Shown here: positions 50,670 to 59,265 of the stretch, piece by piece
Numbering within the stretch: position 1 is the stretch's first letter
Layout of the letters: every line of letters begins with the position of its first letter
Source: Bacillus infantis
Lineage (GTDB): Bacteria > Bacillota > Bacilli > Bacillales > Cytobacillaceae
Direction of reading: 5' to 3'
Assembly: GCF_020171945.1 (NCBI RefSeq)
Contig: NZ_JAIVAP010000001.1
Span: 62,001 to 126,000 of the forward strand
DNA: 64,000 bases
Notes under the pieces: generated by a model
Databases searched by the model: none
The model's input: only the letters and a program-made list of their open reading frames with translations
Told to the model about the DNA's origin: nothing
Translations under genes and position numbers: made by a program

Positions 50670-51734
50670 ATGGAGAGCCAATTTCCAATCAATAGGATAA
50701 TTGATGAAAACGGAAACGAAATATCCGGTACTGCAGGGATCACCCCGGACCACAAGCTTGCTCTGGAGTTCTACAGGCAGCTTGTCCGGATCAGGATCTT
50801 TGACCGGAAAGCGGTCAGCCTGCAGCGCCAGGGAAGGATAGGGACATATGCCCCGTTTGAAGGCCAGGAAGCTGCCCAGATAGGGAGCGCGATGGCGCTC
50901 GAAGAATCGGATTGGATGTTCCCTACCTATCGGGACCATGGTGCAGCTTTGGCTTTCGGGCATTCAATGAGAAACGTGCTGCTATTCTGGAACGGACGAA
51001 ATGAAGGGTGCATCCCTCCTGAAGGAAAGAATATCTTCCCTCCAGCAATTCCGATCGCCACTCAGATTCCCCATGCAGCCGGGGCGGCATATGCGGAAAA
51101 ACTTAAAGGAACGAAAAAAGCGGCTATTGTTTATTTTGGTGACGGGGCGACGTCTGAAGGAGATTTTCATGAGGGTCTCAATTTTGCCAGCATCGTTAAG
51201 GCGCCTGTCGTCTTTTTCAATCAAAACAATCACTATGCGATTTCCGTTCCGCTCTCAAAGCAGATGAATACTAAGACAATTGCCCAGAAAAGCCTGGCAT
51301 ATGATATCCCAGGCGTTCGGGTTGATGGAAATGATGTATTTGCTGTCTACAATGAAACAAAAAAAGCACTTGAGAGGGCCAGGGAAGGCGGAGGGCCGAC
51401 TCTGATAGAGGCGGTAACATGGAGATACGGGGCCCATACTACAGCAGATGATCCTGCCAAATACAGGGACCAGCAGGAAAGCAGCTCTTTGAGAGAAAAA
51501 ATCGATCCTATCCTGAGACTTGAACGGTGGATGAAAAATCAGGGGCTGTATGAGGAAAGCCGGACAAAGAGAATAGAAGAGGAAGCTTCCGCTGAAATTG
51601 ATGAGGCCATTGCAGAAATGGAGGCGTTCAAGCCTGCAGATCCCGCTGATATTTTTGACCATGTGTTTGCTGAGCTGATATGGCCGCTTAAGGAACAGAA
51701 GGAAAAATATCTATCTCAGCTTGGGGGTGTTTAA
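50670..51734 (+). CDS. 2-oxo acid dehydrogenase E1 component, alpha subunit
   Basis: 354 residues of the pyruvate/branched-chain dehydrogenase E1 alpha family. The thiamine diphosphate site is GDGATSEGDFHEGLNFASIV followed after a few residues by QNN (about residues 155-188). It decarboxylates a 2-oxo acid. With E1 beta next to it, it forms the alpha2 beta2 E1. Its neighbour pdh suggests phenylpyruvate as a substrate rather than pyruvate, but the sequence family does not distinguish this by eye. Confidence 0.9.
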   Translation: MESQFPINRIIDENGNEISGTAGITPDHKLALEFYRQLVRIRIFDRKAVSLQRQGRIGTYAPFEGQEAAQIGSAMALEESDWMFPTYRDHGAALAFGHSMRNVLLFWNGRNEGCIPPEGKNIFPPAIPIATQIPHAAGAAYAEKLKGTKKAAIVYFGDGATSEGDFHEGLNFASIVKAPVVFFNQNNHYAISVPLSKQMNTKTIAQKSLAYDIPGVRVDGNDVFAVYNETKKALERAREGGGPTLIEAVTWRYGAHTTADDPAKYRDQQESSSLREKIDPILRLERWMKNQGLYEESRTKRIEEEASAEIDEAIAEMEAFKPADPADIFDHVFAELIWPLKEQKEKYLSQLGGV

Positions 51735-51736
51735 TC

Positions 51737-52732
51737 ATGGAAACTGCAGTCAAGACCAATACCAAGACACTTGTACAGGCGGTCAATGAAGCTCTTGATA
51801 TCATGCTGGCAGAAAATGATGACGTTCTGGTGCTTGGAGAGGATATCGGGAAAAATGGAGGGGTGTTCCGGGCAACGGAAGGCCTTCAGGAAAAGTATGG
51901 GGAAGAGAGGGTTATGGATACCCCGCTCAGTGAAGCAGGATTCATCGGCGCAAGCATCGGGATGGCCGTCAACGGATTCAGGCCCGTGGCAGAAATTCAG
52001 TTTCTGGGCTTTATCTATCCTGCCTTTGAGCAAATCATGACACATGCTTCCCGGCTCCGCATGAGGACGATGGGGCATTATACCGTCCCTCTCGTGATAA
52101 GGGCCCCTTATGGTGCAGGAGTCAGGGCCCCGGAAATCCACTGCGACAGCACAGAGGCGCTTTTCACCCATATGCCCGGCATCAAAGTCGTCTGTCCGTC
52201 CAACCCGGCTGATGCTAAAGGGCTTTTGATTGCCGCAATCGAGGATCCTGACCCAGTCCTGTTTTTAGAGCCGATGAAAAGCTATCGGTCACTGCGTGCT
52301 GAGGTTCCGGAGGGAAGGTATACCATCGAAATCGGCAAAGGCAATAAATTGATGGACGGAGATGATGTGACTGTCATCGCCTGGGGAGCCATGGTGCCGA
52401 TTGCCTTGAAGGCGGCTGAGGCAATGAGGGAAAAAGATATTTCATGTGACGTACTTGACCTCCGCACCCTGTATCCGCTGGATAAGGATATTATTGCGGA
52501 ATCGGTGCAAAAAACAGGACGCACGGTCATCGTCCAGGAGGCTCATGCTTCAACCTCAGTCGGCAAAGATGTTCTGGCGATTATCAATGATACCTCCTTT
52601 TTATACCAAAAAGCACCTGCCGAATTGGTTGCCGGATTTGATGCTCCTGTTCCATATTTCGGTTTTGAAGACCATTATCTGCCGACGTCTGACCGGGTCT
52701 GCAGGGCGATTGAAAAAGTCTGGACCTTCTAA
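51737..52732 (+). CDS. 2-oxo acid dehydrogenase E1 component, beta subunit
   Basis: 331 residues of the transketolase-like beta subunit of E1. The segments EDIGKNGGVFRATEGL, FIGASIGMAVNGFRPVAEIQF and GAGVRAPEIHCDSTEALFTH are typical. It starts two bases after the alpha stop, so translation is coupled. It forms the heterotetramer with E1 alpha and transfers the acyl unit to lipoyl-E2. Confidence 0.92.
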   Translation: METAVKTNTKTLVQAVNEALDIMLAENDDVLVLGEDIGKNGGVFRATEGLQEKYGEERVMDTPLSEAGFIGASIGMAVNGFRPVAEIQFLGFIYPAFEQIMTHASRLRMRTMGHYTVPLVIRAPYGAGVRAPEIHCDSTEALFTHMPGIKVVCPSNPADAKGLLIAAIEDPDPVLFLEPMKSYRSLRAEVPEGRYTIEIGKGNKLMDGDDVTVIAWGAMVPIALKAAEAMREKDISCDVLDLRTLYPLDKDIIAESVQKTGRTVIVQEAHASTSVGKDVLAIINDTSFLYQKAPAELVAGFDAPVPYFGFEDHYLPTSDRVCRAIEKVWTF

Positions 52733-52771
52733 GCGATCAACTGAACTTTTATGAGGAGGTGTTTTAATAAG

Positions 52772-53938
52772 ATGGAAGTGAAGCTCTATGATATCGGGGA
52801 AGGGATGTCAGAAGCAGAAATCAATTGTTTCCTTGTAAAACAGGGTGATTTTGTGCGGGAGGATGATCCCCTGGTCGAGGTCCAGACCGATAAAATGACA
52901 GCTGAAATACCTGCGCCGAGAGCCGGCATTGTACGTGAGTTCATCGTAAAACCAGGGGAAACGGTAGCGGTTGGAGCTGTCCTGCTTCTGCTGGAGCCTG
53001 ATACCAGCCAGGGAGCAGGAAAGAATAACAGGAAAATGCCGAAAAGAATTCTTGCCTCCCCTTACACAAGGAAGCTGGCAAGAGAGAATGATATAAATAT
53101 AGAAGATATTGAAGGATCAGGTCCTGGCGGAAGAGTGGTTGACGAGGATATTTTCAGGATGGCAGGGCAGGGAAATAAAAGTTTCAGAGAAGAAGCTTCT
53201 CCTCAAGAGATTAAAAAAGATACAGAGAACCTTACAGCCGCCAACAGTACTAGCATCTCTTACACAGGAAGACGGAAAAAGACCGCCGAGAAAATGGTTC
53301 AGTCGCTTTCCCTTATTCCCCACTGCACCCATTTTGAGGACGTGGATGTAACAGAGCTTTCCGTTTTCCGGGAACAGCTTAAAAAGAAAGAAAAGCAAGT
53401 GACAGCCACAGCTTTTTATATAAAAGCTTTATCAATGGCTCTTAAACGCTTCCCTGTTTTTAACAGCAGGCTTGATGAGAAGGCTGAACTGATCCATTTG
53501 CTGCCCGAGCACCATATTGGTGCTGCCGTCAATGCTCAGGAAGGGCTGGTCGTGCCTGTCATAAGGAATGTGGAGGAAAAGACGATTGCCGAAATTGCTT
53601 TGGATCTGCAGCATTTGACGAGGAAGGCGCTGGATGGCAGCCTGATGCCAAAGGAAACGGCCGGAGGCACTTTCACAGTAAGCAATGTCGGGCCGCTGAA
53701 CGGCAGCACCGGCGCAACACCGATCATCCTCCACCCGCAGACAAGCATTATATCCTTGCATAAGACGAAGAAAATGCCGGTGGTTGATAATGACGATCAG
53801 ATTGTCATCCGCTCCATCATGAAGCTTTCCATGTCATTTGATCACAGGATAGCAGATGGCGCTAGTGCTGTCGGTTTTACGAACCATTTTTCAGAACTGA
53901 TCGAAAATCCAAAACTGATGCTACTGGAGCTGGTCTAA
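52772..53938 (+). CDS. 2-oxo acid dehydrogenase E2 (dihydrolipoamide acyltransferase)
   Basis: 388 residues from ATG 52772 with GAGGAGGTG upstream. Residues 1-78 are one lipoyl domain, VEVQTDKMTAEIPAP with the lipoyl Lys41. Residues about 95-130 are the E3-binding domain, SPYTRKLARENDINIEDIEG. The rest is the acyltransferase core with the catalytic His in SFDHRIADGASAVGF. It passes the acyl group to CoA, which here could give phenylacetyl-CoA. One lipoyl domain is normal for Bacillus BkdB-type enzymes. Confidence 0.92.
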   Translation: MEVKLYDIGEGMSEAEINCFLVKQGDFVREDDPLVEVQTDKMTAEIPAPRAGIVREFIVKPGETVAVGAVLLLLEPDTSQGAGKNNRKMPKRILASPYTRKLARENDINIEDIEGSGPGGRVVDEDIFRMAGQGNKSFREEASPQEIKKDTENLTAANSTSISYTGRRKKTAEKMVQSLSLIPHCTHFEDVDVTELSVFREQLKKKEKQVTATAFYIKALSMALKRFPVFNSRLDEKAELIHLLPEHHIGAAVNAQEGLVVPVIRNVEEKTIAEIALDLQHLTRKALDGSLMPKETAGGTFTVSNVGPLNGSTGATPIILHPQTSIISLHKTKKMPVVDNDDQIVIRSIMKLSMSFDHRIADGASAVGFTNHFSELIENPKLMLLELV

Positions 53939-55368
53939 TGGTTGTAGGGGAACTGGCATATGAGAAGGACGTTGTTATCATTGGAGGGGGACCTGGCGGC
54001 TATCAGGCAGCTATCAGGGCGGCACAGCTTGGCAGAAAGGTGACACTGATTGAAAAAGCGGATCTTGGCGGTGTTTGCCTGTATAAGGGATGCATTCCTT
54101 CTAAGCTATATACCGAAGCGGCTGATCGGATCAGGAAGATAAAGGCTGCGGGTGAATACGGGATAGAACTGTCTTTTTCCGCTTTTCAGCTGGAAAAGCT
54201 CATTCATGAAAAAAACCGGAAAACAGCGCAGCTGAAAAAAGGAGTTGAAGAGCTGTGCAAAAGCAATGAGATAGAGCTTGTGAGAGGGAATGCCTTTTTT
54301 CTTTCATCTGACCGGGTGGGCATTGAAAATGGAGAATCGTATCAGGTATTCCGTTTCAAACACTGCCTTATAGCAACAGGAAGCACACCAGTATGGCCAT
54401 CCGGAATCTCACCGCGTTCAGAAAAGCTTTTGGACTGCTGGTCTGTATTTTCAATGGAGAAGCTTCCTGATGAGTTCATCATTTACGGGAGCGGCTATAT
54501 AGCCTTGGAGCTGGCTATGAGCTTTCAGGCCTTCGGTGCCAAGGCATCGATTATGCTGGATCAGGAAAAAGAGGACTTTGGATTTGATGAGAGCATAAAT
54601 AGGGAGCTCAGCAGAATTTTAAAGAAAAATAGAATCAAAGTCTACCGCGGGGCAAAGCTGCTGTCTGCGGAAGAGAACCAGTCGGGGGTCAGGATTATCT
54701 ATGAGGCGGGCGGAGAAATTAACCAGCTGGAAGGAAGCTGTTTCTTAGCATCAGCCGGATTCCGGCCCAATACTGCGAACCTGGGGCTTGAAAGAGCGGG
54801 GGTGGAGATAGACTCAGCCGGTTTTATTAAGATAGACCAGCAAGGGAAAACATCTGTCAGCCATATCTTTGCTGCAGGGGACGTCGTGGATGGACCGCTT
54901 CTCGCTTCAAAGGCGATCAGACAGGGAAAGGCAGCAGCTGAAATAATTGCAGGCTTGAAAACGGAAGCTGATTTCCGCTTCGCCCCTGCTGTCGTCCATA
55001 CCCAGCCTCCTATTGCTTATACAGGCCTGACCGAGCAAGAGGCACTGGAAGCGGGTTATAAAATAGAAGCAGGAACCTTTCCTTTTTCTTCTTTGGGCTA
55101 TGCAAGTGTGAAGGGGAGCAGGGAAGGAATGGCCAAAGTAATTTTTGAAAAGGAAACCGGCTTTCTTTTAGGGGTCCATATGATAGGGGAAGGTGCACAG
55201 GAACTGATACATGCCGGCGTCTCGCTGCTTGAAATGGCTGCAAGGGAAGAAGATATGCTGTTCCCCGTGTATGCCCATCCAAGCTCAGCCGAAGCCCTGC
55301 TGGAAGCGGTGGAGTCTGTTAAAGCGAGAAGCATCCATCTCCCTGCGAGGGAAAAAGCGAAAACATAA
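53938..55368 (+). CDS. Dihydrolipoyl dehydrogenase (E3) of the complex
   Basis: 476 residues, the flavoprotein that reoxidises the lipoyl group with NAD. FAD site IIGGGPGGYQAAIRAAQLG, redox disulfide GGVCLYKGCIPSK with the C-x4-C pair, and the C-terminal base region YAHPSSAEALLEAVE with His and Glu. The sequence HPSSAE replaces the usual HPTLSE. Its start overlaps the E2 stop by one base. It closes the pdh-E1-E2-E3 set, so this complex has its own E3. Confidence 0.92.
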   Translation: MVVGELAYEKDVVIIGGGPGGYQAAIRAAQLGRKVTLIEKADLGGVCLYKGCIPSKLYTEAADRIRKIKAAGEYGIELSFSAFQLEKLIHEKNRKTAQLKKGVEELCKSNEIELVRGNAFFLSSDRVGIENGESYQVFRFKHCLIATGSTPVWPSGISPRSEKLLDCWSVFSMEKLPDEFIIYGSGYIALELAMSFQAFGAKASIMLDQEKEDFGFDESINRELSRILKKNRIKVYRGAKLLSAEENQSGVRIIYEAGGEINQLEGSCFLASAGFRPNTANLGLERAGVEIDSAGFIKIDQQGKTSVSHIFAAGDVVDGPLLASKAIRQGKAAAEIIAGLKTEADFRFAPAVVHTQPPIAYTGLTEQEALEAGYKIEAGTFPFSSLGYASVKGSREGMAKVIFEKETGFLLGVHMIGEGAQELIHAGVSLLEMAAREEDMLFPVYAHPSSAEALLEAVESVKARSIHLPAREKAKT

Positions 55369-55421
55369 GAGCTGCTTTACAGCAGCAGAGCTTCACACTG
55401 CGCTCTTGCTAGGAGGAAAAG

Positions 55422-55457
55422 AAATATTTTAAGATAAGTCTGAAAATTAAAATATTT
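55422..55457. promoter_or_regulatory. Inverted repeat upstream of hpd ribosome site
   Basis: AAATATTTT (55422-55430) and AAAATATTT (55449-55457), 18 bases apart, with the right arm touching the GGAGGGG ribosome site. It could be an operator or an RNA hairpin affecting translation of hpd. A second hairpin-like GCTGC...GCAGC lies just before. Confidence 0.35.
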
Positions 55458-55469
55458 GGAGGGGTTAAT

Positions 55470-56585
55470 ATGGAACAAAGAACTGTTTCGCCATCACAAA
55501 AGGCAGAGGAAATTTTTCCGGTCAAGGAAGTCGATTATCTTGAAATCTATACAGGGAATGCCAAACAGGCCAGCCATTATCTCTGCACATGCTTTGGGTT
55601 CAAGCCTGTCGCTTATTCCGGACTTGAGACAGGAAACAGGGAAACGGTGTCGTATGTACTGCAGCAGCGTAAAATCAGGCTGGTAGTGACTGGGTCGCTA
55701 ACAGAGGAAACAAAGGTGGCTGCATTTGTGAAGAAGCATGGTGACGGTGTCAAGGATATCGCCCTTGCGGTTGATGATGTTGAAAGTGCTTACAAAGGTG
55801 CGGTAGAGCGAGGGGCAGTAGAACTGATTCCGCCATTTGAGCTGGAGGATGAACACGGCAAGCTGAAGAAGGCGGTAATCGGTACATATGGAGATACCAT
55901 ACACACACTGGTGGAACGGAGTGATTATAAGGGTGCCTTTATGCCGGGATATGAGCCCTACGAAACAAAGGCCCCATTTGAGGATGCAGGATTCATTGGC
56001 ATCGATCATGTAGTCGGAAATGTGGAAGAAATGGAAGAATGGGTGAACTATTACGCCAATGTCATGGGGTTCAAGGAAATGAAGCATTTCACCGATTCTG
56101 ATATCAGCACAGAATATTCCGCACTCATGTCTAAAGTGATGCATAACGGCGGAAGAATCAAGTTCCCGATCAATGAACCGGCGGAAGGCAAGAGGAAATC
56201 GCAAATCCAGGAGTTCCTGGAATTCTATAATGGGGCAGGCGTGCAGCATCTCGCCATCCTGACAGAGGATATTGTCCAGACGGTTTCTATCCTCAGAAAA
56301 AATGGAGTAGAGTTCCTTGACACTCCTTCTTCCTATTATGAAATGCTGTCTGAGAGGGTCGGCAAAATAGACGAAGAGATTGATAAGCTGAAAGAGCTGA
56401 GCATTCTTGTAGACAGGGATGATGAAGGCTATCTCTTGCAGATTTTTACAAAGCCGATCGTCGACAGGCCGACTTTATTCATCGAAATCATCCAGCGCAA
56501 AGGAGCAAGAGGGTTTGGAGAAGGCAATTTCAAGGCGCTGTTCGAGTCGATTGAAAGAGAGCAGGAAAGACGCGGAAACCTATAA
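55470..56585 (+). CDS. hpd: 4-hydroxyphenylpyruvate dioxygenase
   Basis: 371 residues of two VOC domains. It converts 4-hydroxyphenylpyruvate to homogentisate with iron and oxygen. Iron ligands by position: His in GFIGIDHVVGNVEEMEEWVN, His in GVQHLAILTEDI, and Glu in RPTLFIEIIQRKGA. The C-terminal segment RGFGEGNFKALFESIEREQ is the conserved gate helix. It starts 101 bases after the E3 gene. Confidence 0.95.
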   Translation: MEQRTVSPSQKAEEIFPVKEVDYLEIYTGNAKQASHYLCTCFGFKPVAYSGLETGNRETVSYVLQQRKIRLVVTGSLTEETKVAAFVKKHGDGVKDIALAVDDVESAYKGAVERGAVELIPPFELEDEHGKLKKAVIGTYGDTIHTLVERSDYKGAFMPGYEPYETKAPFEDAGFIGIDHVVGNVEEMEEWVNYYANVMGFKEMKHFTDSDISTEYSALMSKVMHNGGRIKFPINEPAEGKRKSQIQEFLEFYNGAGVQHLAILTEDIVQTVSILRKNGVEFLDTPSSYYEMLSERVGKIDEEIDKLKELSILVDRDDEGYLLQIFTKPIVDRPTLFIEIIQRKGARGFGEGNFKALFESIEREQERRGNL

Positions 56586-56613
56586 ACCGCATACACAGAA
56601 AGGGGGTTCTCCT

Positions 56614-57705
56614 GTGGAACGGATAATAACGAAGGAAAGCATCAGGGGGATTACTCCTTACCCTTTGGGGATGACTGCAGAACAGGTAAAGGAAAAATAT
56701 AAGCTCTCCTTCGTCAGAAGTCTCGCAGACAATGAAAATGCCTATGGATGCTCAAAACTTGTCGGCCGCGCTTTAACGGAACAGTCCGGGAACCTCTCCC
56801 GCTACCCTGATGGTTCATGTTCAGCAATCAAACGGACATTGGGCAAATTCCTCAAGCTTCCTCCTGAGTATATTGCAATAGGAAACGGTTCAGAGGAAAT
56901 CATCAGGCTTCTGGCAAGAGCCTATATCCACGCAGGCGATGAAGCGATCATGGCAGACCTTACCTTTCCGAGATATAAGGCAAATGTAGTGATTGAAGGC
57001 GGAAAGGCTGTTGAAGTCCCGCTCAAGGATGGAGTACATGATCTTGTGGAGATGGCAGGCCGCATAGGCCCCAGCACCAAAATGATCTTTATCTGTAATC
57101 CGAACAACCCGACCGGTACAGCAGTAAGCACAAAGGCTATCCAGCAATTCATCGCTTCTGTACCGGCACACATACTTATCGTACTGGATGAAGCCTATTA
57201 TGAATATATGAACCATGAAAAAAGGACTGAGGCAGAAAAGCTGCTGACCTTCCACGATAACCTTGCAATATTGAGGACATTTTCAAAAGCATACGGACTT
57301 GCAGGGCTCCGGGCAGGATATGGGATGATGCATCCATCGATTATAGAAGAGCTGGACAAAGTGCGGGAGGTATTCAATGTGAATGCCCTATCCCAGGCCG
57401 CAGCCATTGCAGCGCTGGAGGACCAGTGTTTTGTTCAGATGAGTGCAGAAAAGAATAGAACGGAAAGGGAAAGAATGCGCGCCCGGATTGAAGAGCTGGG
57501 ATTCAAGTGTTTTGCCTCTGAATCCAATTTTCTTTTTATTCTAGGGCCGCTTGCTGAAATGCTTCTGGAGTCAGGCATCATCGTCAGGAAATTTTCTCAT
57601 AAAAGCTTTCCAGAAGAGGCTATCAGACTAACAATCGGTACGGAGGAAGATAATGATGCAGTCCTGGAAGCTATCGGCCAGGCCGTGAGCGGAAAGAGGG
57701 TGTAA
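56614..57705 (+). CDS. HisC-type aminotransferase (aromatic aminotransferase candidate)
   Basis: 363 residues from GTG 56614, with AAAGGGGG upstream; the frame extends far up into hpd, but nothing supports it. Fold-type I: IAIGNGSEEIIRLLARAY, FICNPNNPTGTAV, LDEAYYEY and the PLP-lysine segment RTFSKAYGLAGLRAGYG. HisC-type enzymes of Bacillus accept tyrosine and phenylalanine as well as histidinol phosphate. In this operon the obvious role is tyrosine to 4-hydroxyphenylpyruvate, and it would also feed phenylpyruvate. It lies 28 bases after hpd. Confidence 0.85.
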   Translation: MERIITKESIRGITPYPLGMTAEQVKEKYKLSFVRSLADNENAYGCSKLVGRALTEQSGNLSRYPDGSCSAIKRTLGKFLKLPPEYIAIGNGSEEIIRLLARAYIHAGDEAIMADLTFPRYKANVVIEGGKAVEVPLKDGVHDLVEMAGRIGPSTKMIFICNPNNPTGTAVSTKAIQQFIASVPAHILIVLDEAYYEYMNHEKRTEAEKLLTFHDNLAILRTFSKAYGLAGLRAGYGMMHPSIIEELDKVREVFNVNALSQAAAIAALEDQCFVQMSAEKNRTERERMRARIEELGFKCFASESNFLFILGPLAEMLLESGIIVRKFSHKSFPEEAIRLTIGTEEDNDAVLEAIGQAVSGKRV

Positions 57706-57708
57706 AAA

Positions 57709-58329
57709 ATGGAAATCCCTGTGTCTTCCCTTTCCTGGCAGGAGGGGTATAAAATCCTGTCAGGCTCCATTCTTCCCCGTCCAATTGCCTTTGTGACCAC
57801 CATGGATCATAGCGGTAACGTCAATGCAGCACCATTCAGCTTTTTTACAGCCATATGTGCGGATCCGCTTCTCATTTGCTTTTCACCTATGCGAAAGGGG
57901 ACTGACGGAAAAAAGAAAGATACACTTCTTAACATTGAAGAAACCGGGGAGTTTGTCATCAATATCGTAAGCAGAAGCATGGCGGAGAAAATGAATATAT
58001 GTGCAGCCGATTATGCCCGTGAAGTAAATGAACTGGAACAGGCGGGGCTGGAGCAGGAAAAAAGCACATATGTTAAGCCGCCGAGAATCAAGCGTTCCCA
58101 AGTCCATCTAGAATGCACAGTCCATCAGCTCCTGCACTTTGGAGACGGTCCGGGGTCCGGGAGCCTGGTGATTGGCAGGGTTGAGCATGTGCAGGTGAAT
58201 GATGATTTGTATCATAATGGGAAAATCGATACTGAAAAGCTGGATCCGGTTGGAAGGCTGGCGGGGCATATGTATACTGGCCCGCTTGCAGATGTTTTCG
58301 AGATTATTAGAAAATCAGATCCGGGGTGA
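57709..58329 (+). CDS. Flavin reductase family protein
   Basis: 206 residues of the FMN-binding split-barrel flavin reductase family. GSILPRPIAFVTTMDHSGN and NAAPFSFFTAICADPLLICF form the FMN pocket, and the middle contains EFVINIVSRSMAEKMNICAA. Such proteins bind FMN and reduce flavin with NAD(P)H. Its role in homogentisate breakdown is unknown. It starts three bases after the aminotransferase stop. Confidence 0.87.
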   Translation: MEIPVSSLSWQEGYKILSGSILPRPIAFVTTMDHSGNVNAAPFSFFTAICADPLLICFSPMRKGTDGKKKDTLLNIEETGEFVINIVSRSMAEKMNICAADYAREVNELEQAGLEQEKSTYVKPPRIKRSQVHLECTVHQLLHFGDGPGSGSLVIGRVEHVQVNDDLYHNGKIDTEKLDPVGRLAGHMYTGPLADVFEIIRKSDPG

Positions 58330-58333
58330 TGGA

Positions 58334-59251
58334 ATGAAGTTCATAACCTTTCAAAAGCAGGATGGATCGGTCCGGTCCGGCTGGCTGGAGGGCACTGCTG
58401 CAATAGATATGTATGAAGCTTCAAAGGGAATCCTGCCAAAAACATTATTGGCATTTATAGAAAATCATCAATTTTTCATGGAGCAGATCGAGTCTCATCA
58501 TGAATGGAAAGAATCAGGCAGCGGTGCGTACCCTATAGAGGAAGTAACACTGAAGGCCCCGCTTCCTAATCCAAAAAGCTTTCGCGACTTTTATGCTTTT
58601 GAGGAGCATGTCAAAACAGCCCGGGAAAACAGGGGCCTGGAAATGATAAAAGAATGGTATGAGCTGCCGGTCTTCTATTTTTCCAATCATCTATCCATAA
58701 AAGGGACAGGTGAGCCCATTCATTTGCCTGCCGGCTGCAGCAAGCTGGACTATGAACTCGAAATTGCCTGCATCATCGGCAAAGAAGGCCAAAATATTTC
58801 TGCCAAAGAGGCGGACGGATATATTTTTGGCTACTGCATCTTAAATGACTGGAGTGCCAGGGATATTCAAAGAAAAGAAATGAAGGTCGGCCTTGGACCG
58901 GCAAAAGGAAAGGATTTTGCCACCTCGATCGGCCCTTATATTGTGACAAAGGATGAGCTGGAGAGCTATCGGGTGGAAAATGGCTATGATTTGGATATGA
59001 CAGCAAAAGTGAACGGCGTCCTGCTGTCAGACGGCAATCTTAAGGATATCTATTATTCATTCAATGAAATGATAGAGAAAGCTTCAGAGAATACCACACT
59101 TTACCCGGGAGAACTGATCGGTTCAGGTACAGTGGGGACCGGCTGCATCCTTGAGCTCGGGGAAGATGTCCACCGCTGGCTGAAGCCAGGCGACAAGGTA
59201 GAGCTGGAAATAACGGGTCTTGGAAAGCTGTTCAATACGATCACAGACTGA
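58334..59251 (+). CDS. Fumarylacetoacetate hydrolase family protein
   Basis: 305 residues from ATG 58334. It should cleave fumarylacetoacetate to fumarate and acetoacetate. The divalent metal site is formed by LDYELEIACIIGKEG, and the mixed beta-roll contains GYCILNDWSARDIQRKEM, GKDFATSIGPYIVT and GSGTVGTGCILELG. It lies after the flavin reductase gene and directly before hmgA, supporting the homogentisate pathway role. Confidence 0.9.
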   Translation: MKFITFQKQDGSVRSGWLEGTAAIDMYEASKGILPKTLLAFIENHQFFMEQIESHHEWKESGSGAYPIEEVTLKAPLPNPKSFRDFYAFEEHVKTARENRGLEMIKEWYELPVFYFSNHLSIKGTGEPIHLPAGCSKLDYELEIACIIGKEGQNISAKEADGYIFGYCILNDWSARDIQRKEMKVGLGPAKGKDFATSIGPYIVTKDELESYRVENGYDLDMTAKVNGVLLSDGNLKDIYYSFNEMIEKASENTTLYPGELIGSGTVGTGCILELGEDVHRWLKPGDKVELEITGLGKLFNTITD

Positions 59252-59265
59252 AAGGGGGAGCAGGC

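Noticed and set aside
50670-55368. Acetoin or branched-chain dehydrogenase complex
   Set aside because: Not excluded by the proteins themselves, but the expected neighbours (acoR, ptb, buk, bcd) are missing and the genes sit between pdh and hpd.
56419-56613. 65-codon N-terminal extension of the aminotransferase
   Set aside because: It lies inside hpd in another frame; GTG 56614 with AAAGGGGG upstream is the sensible start.
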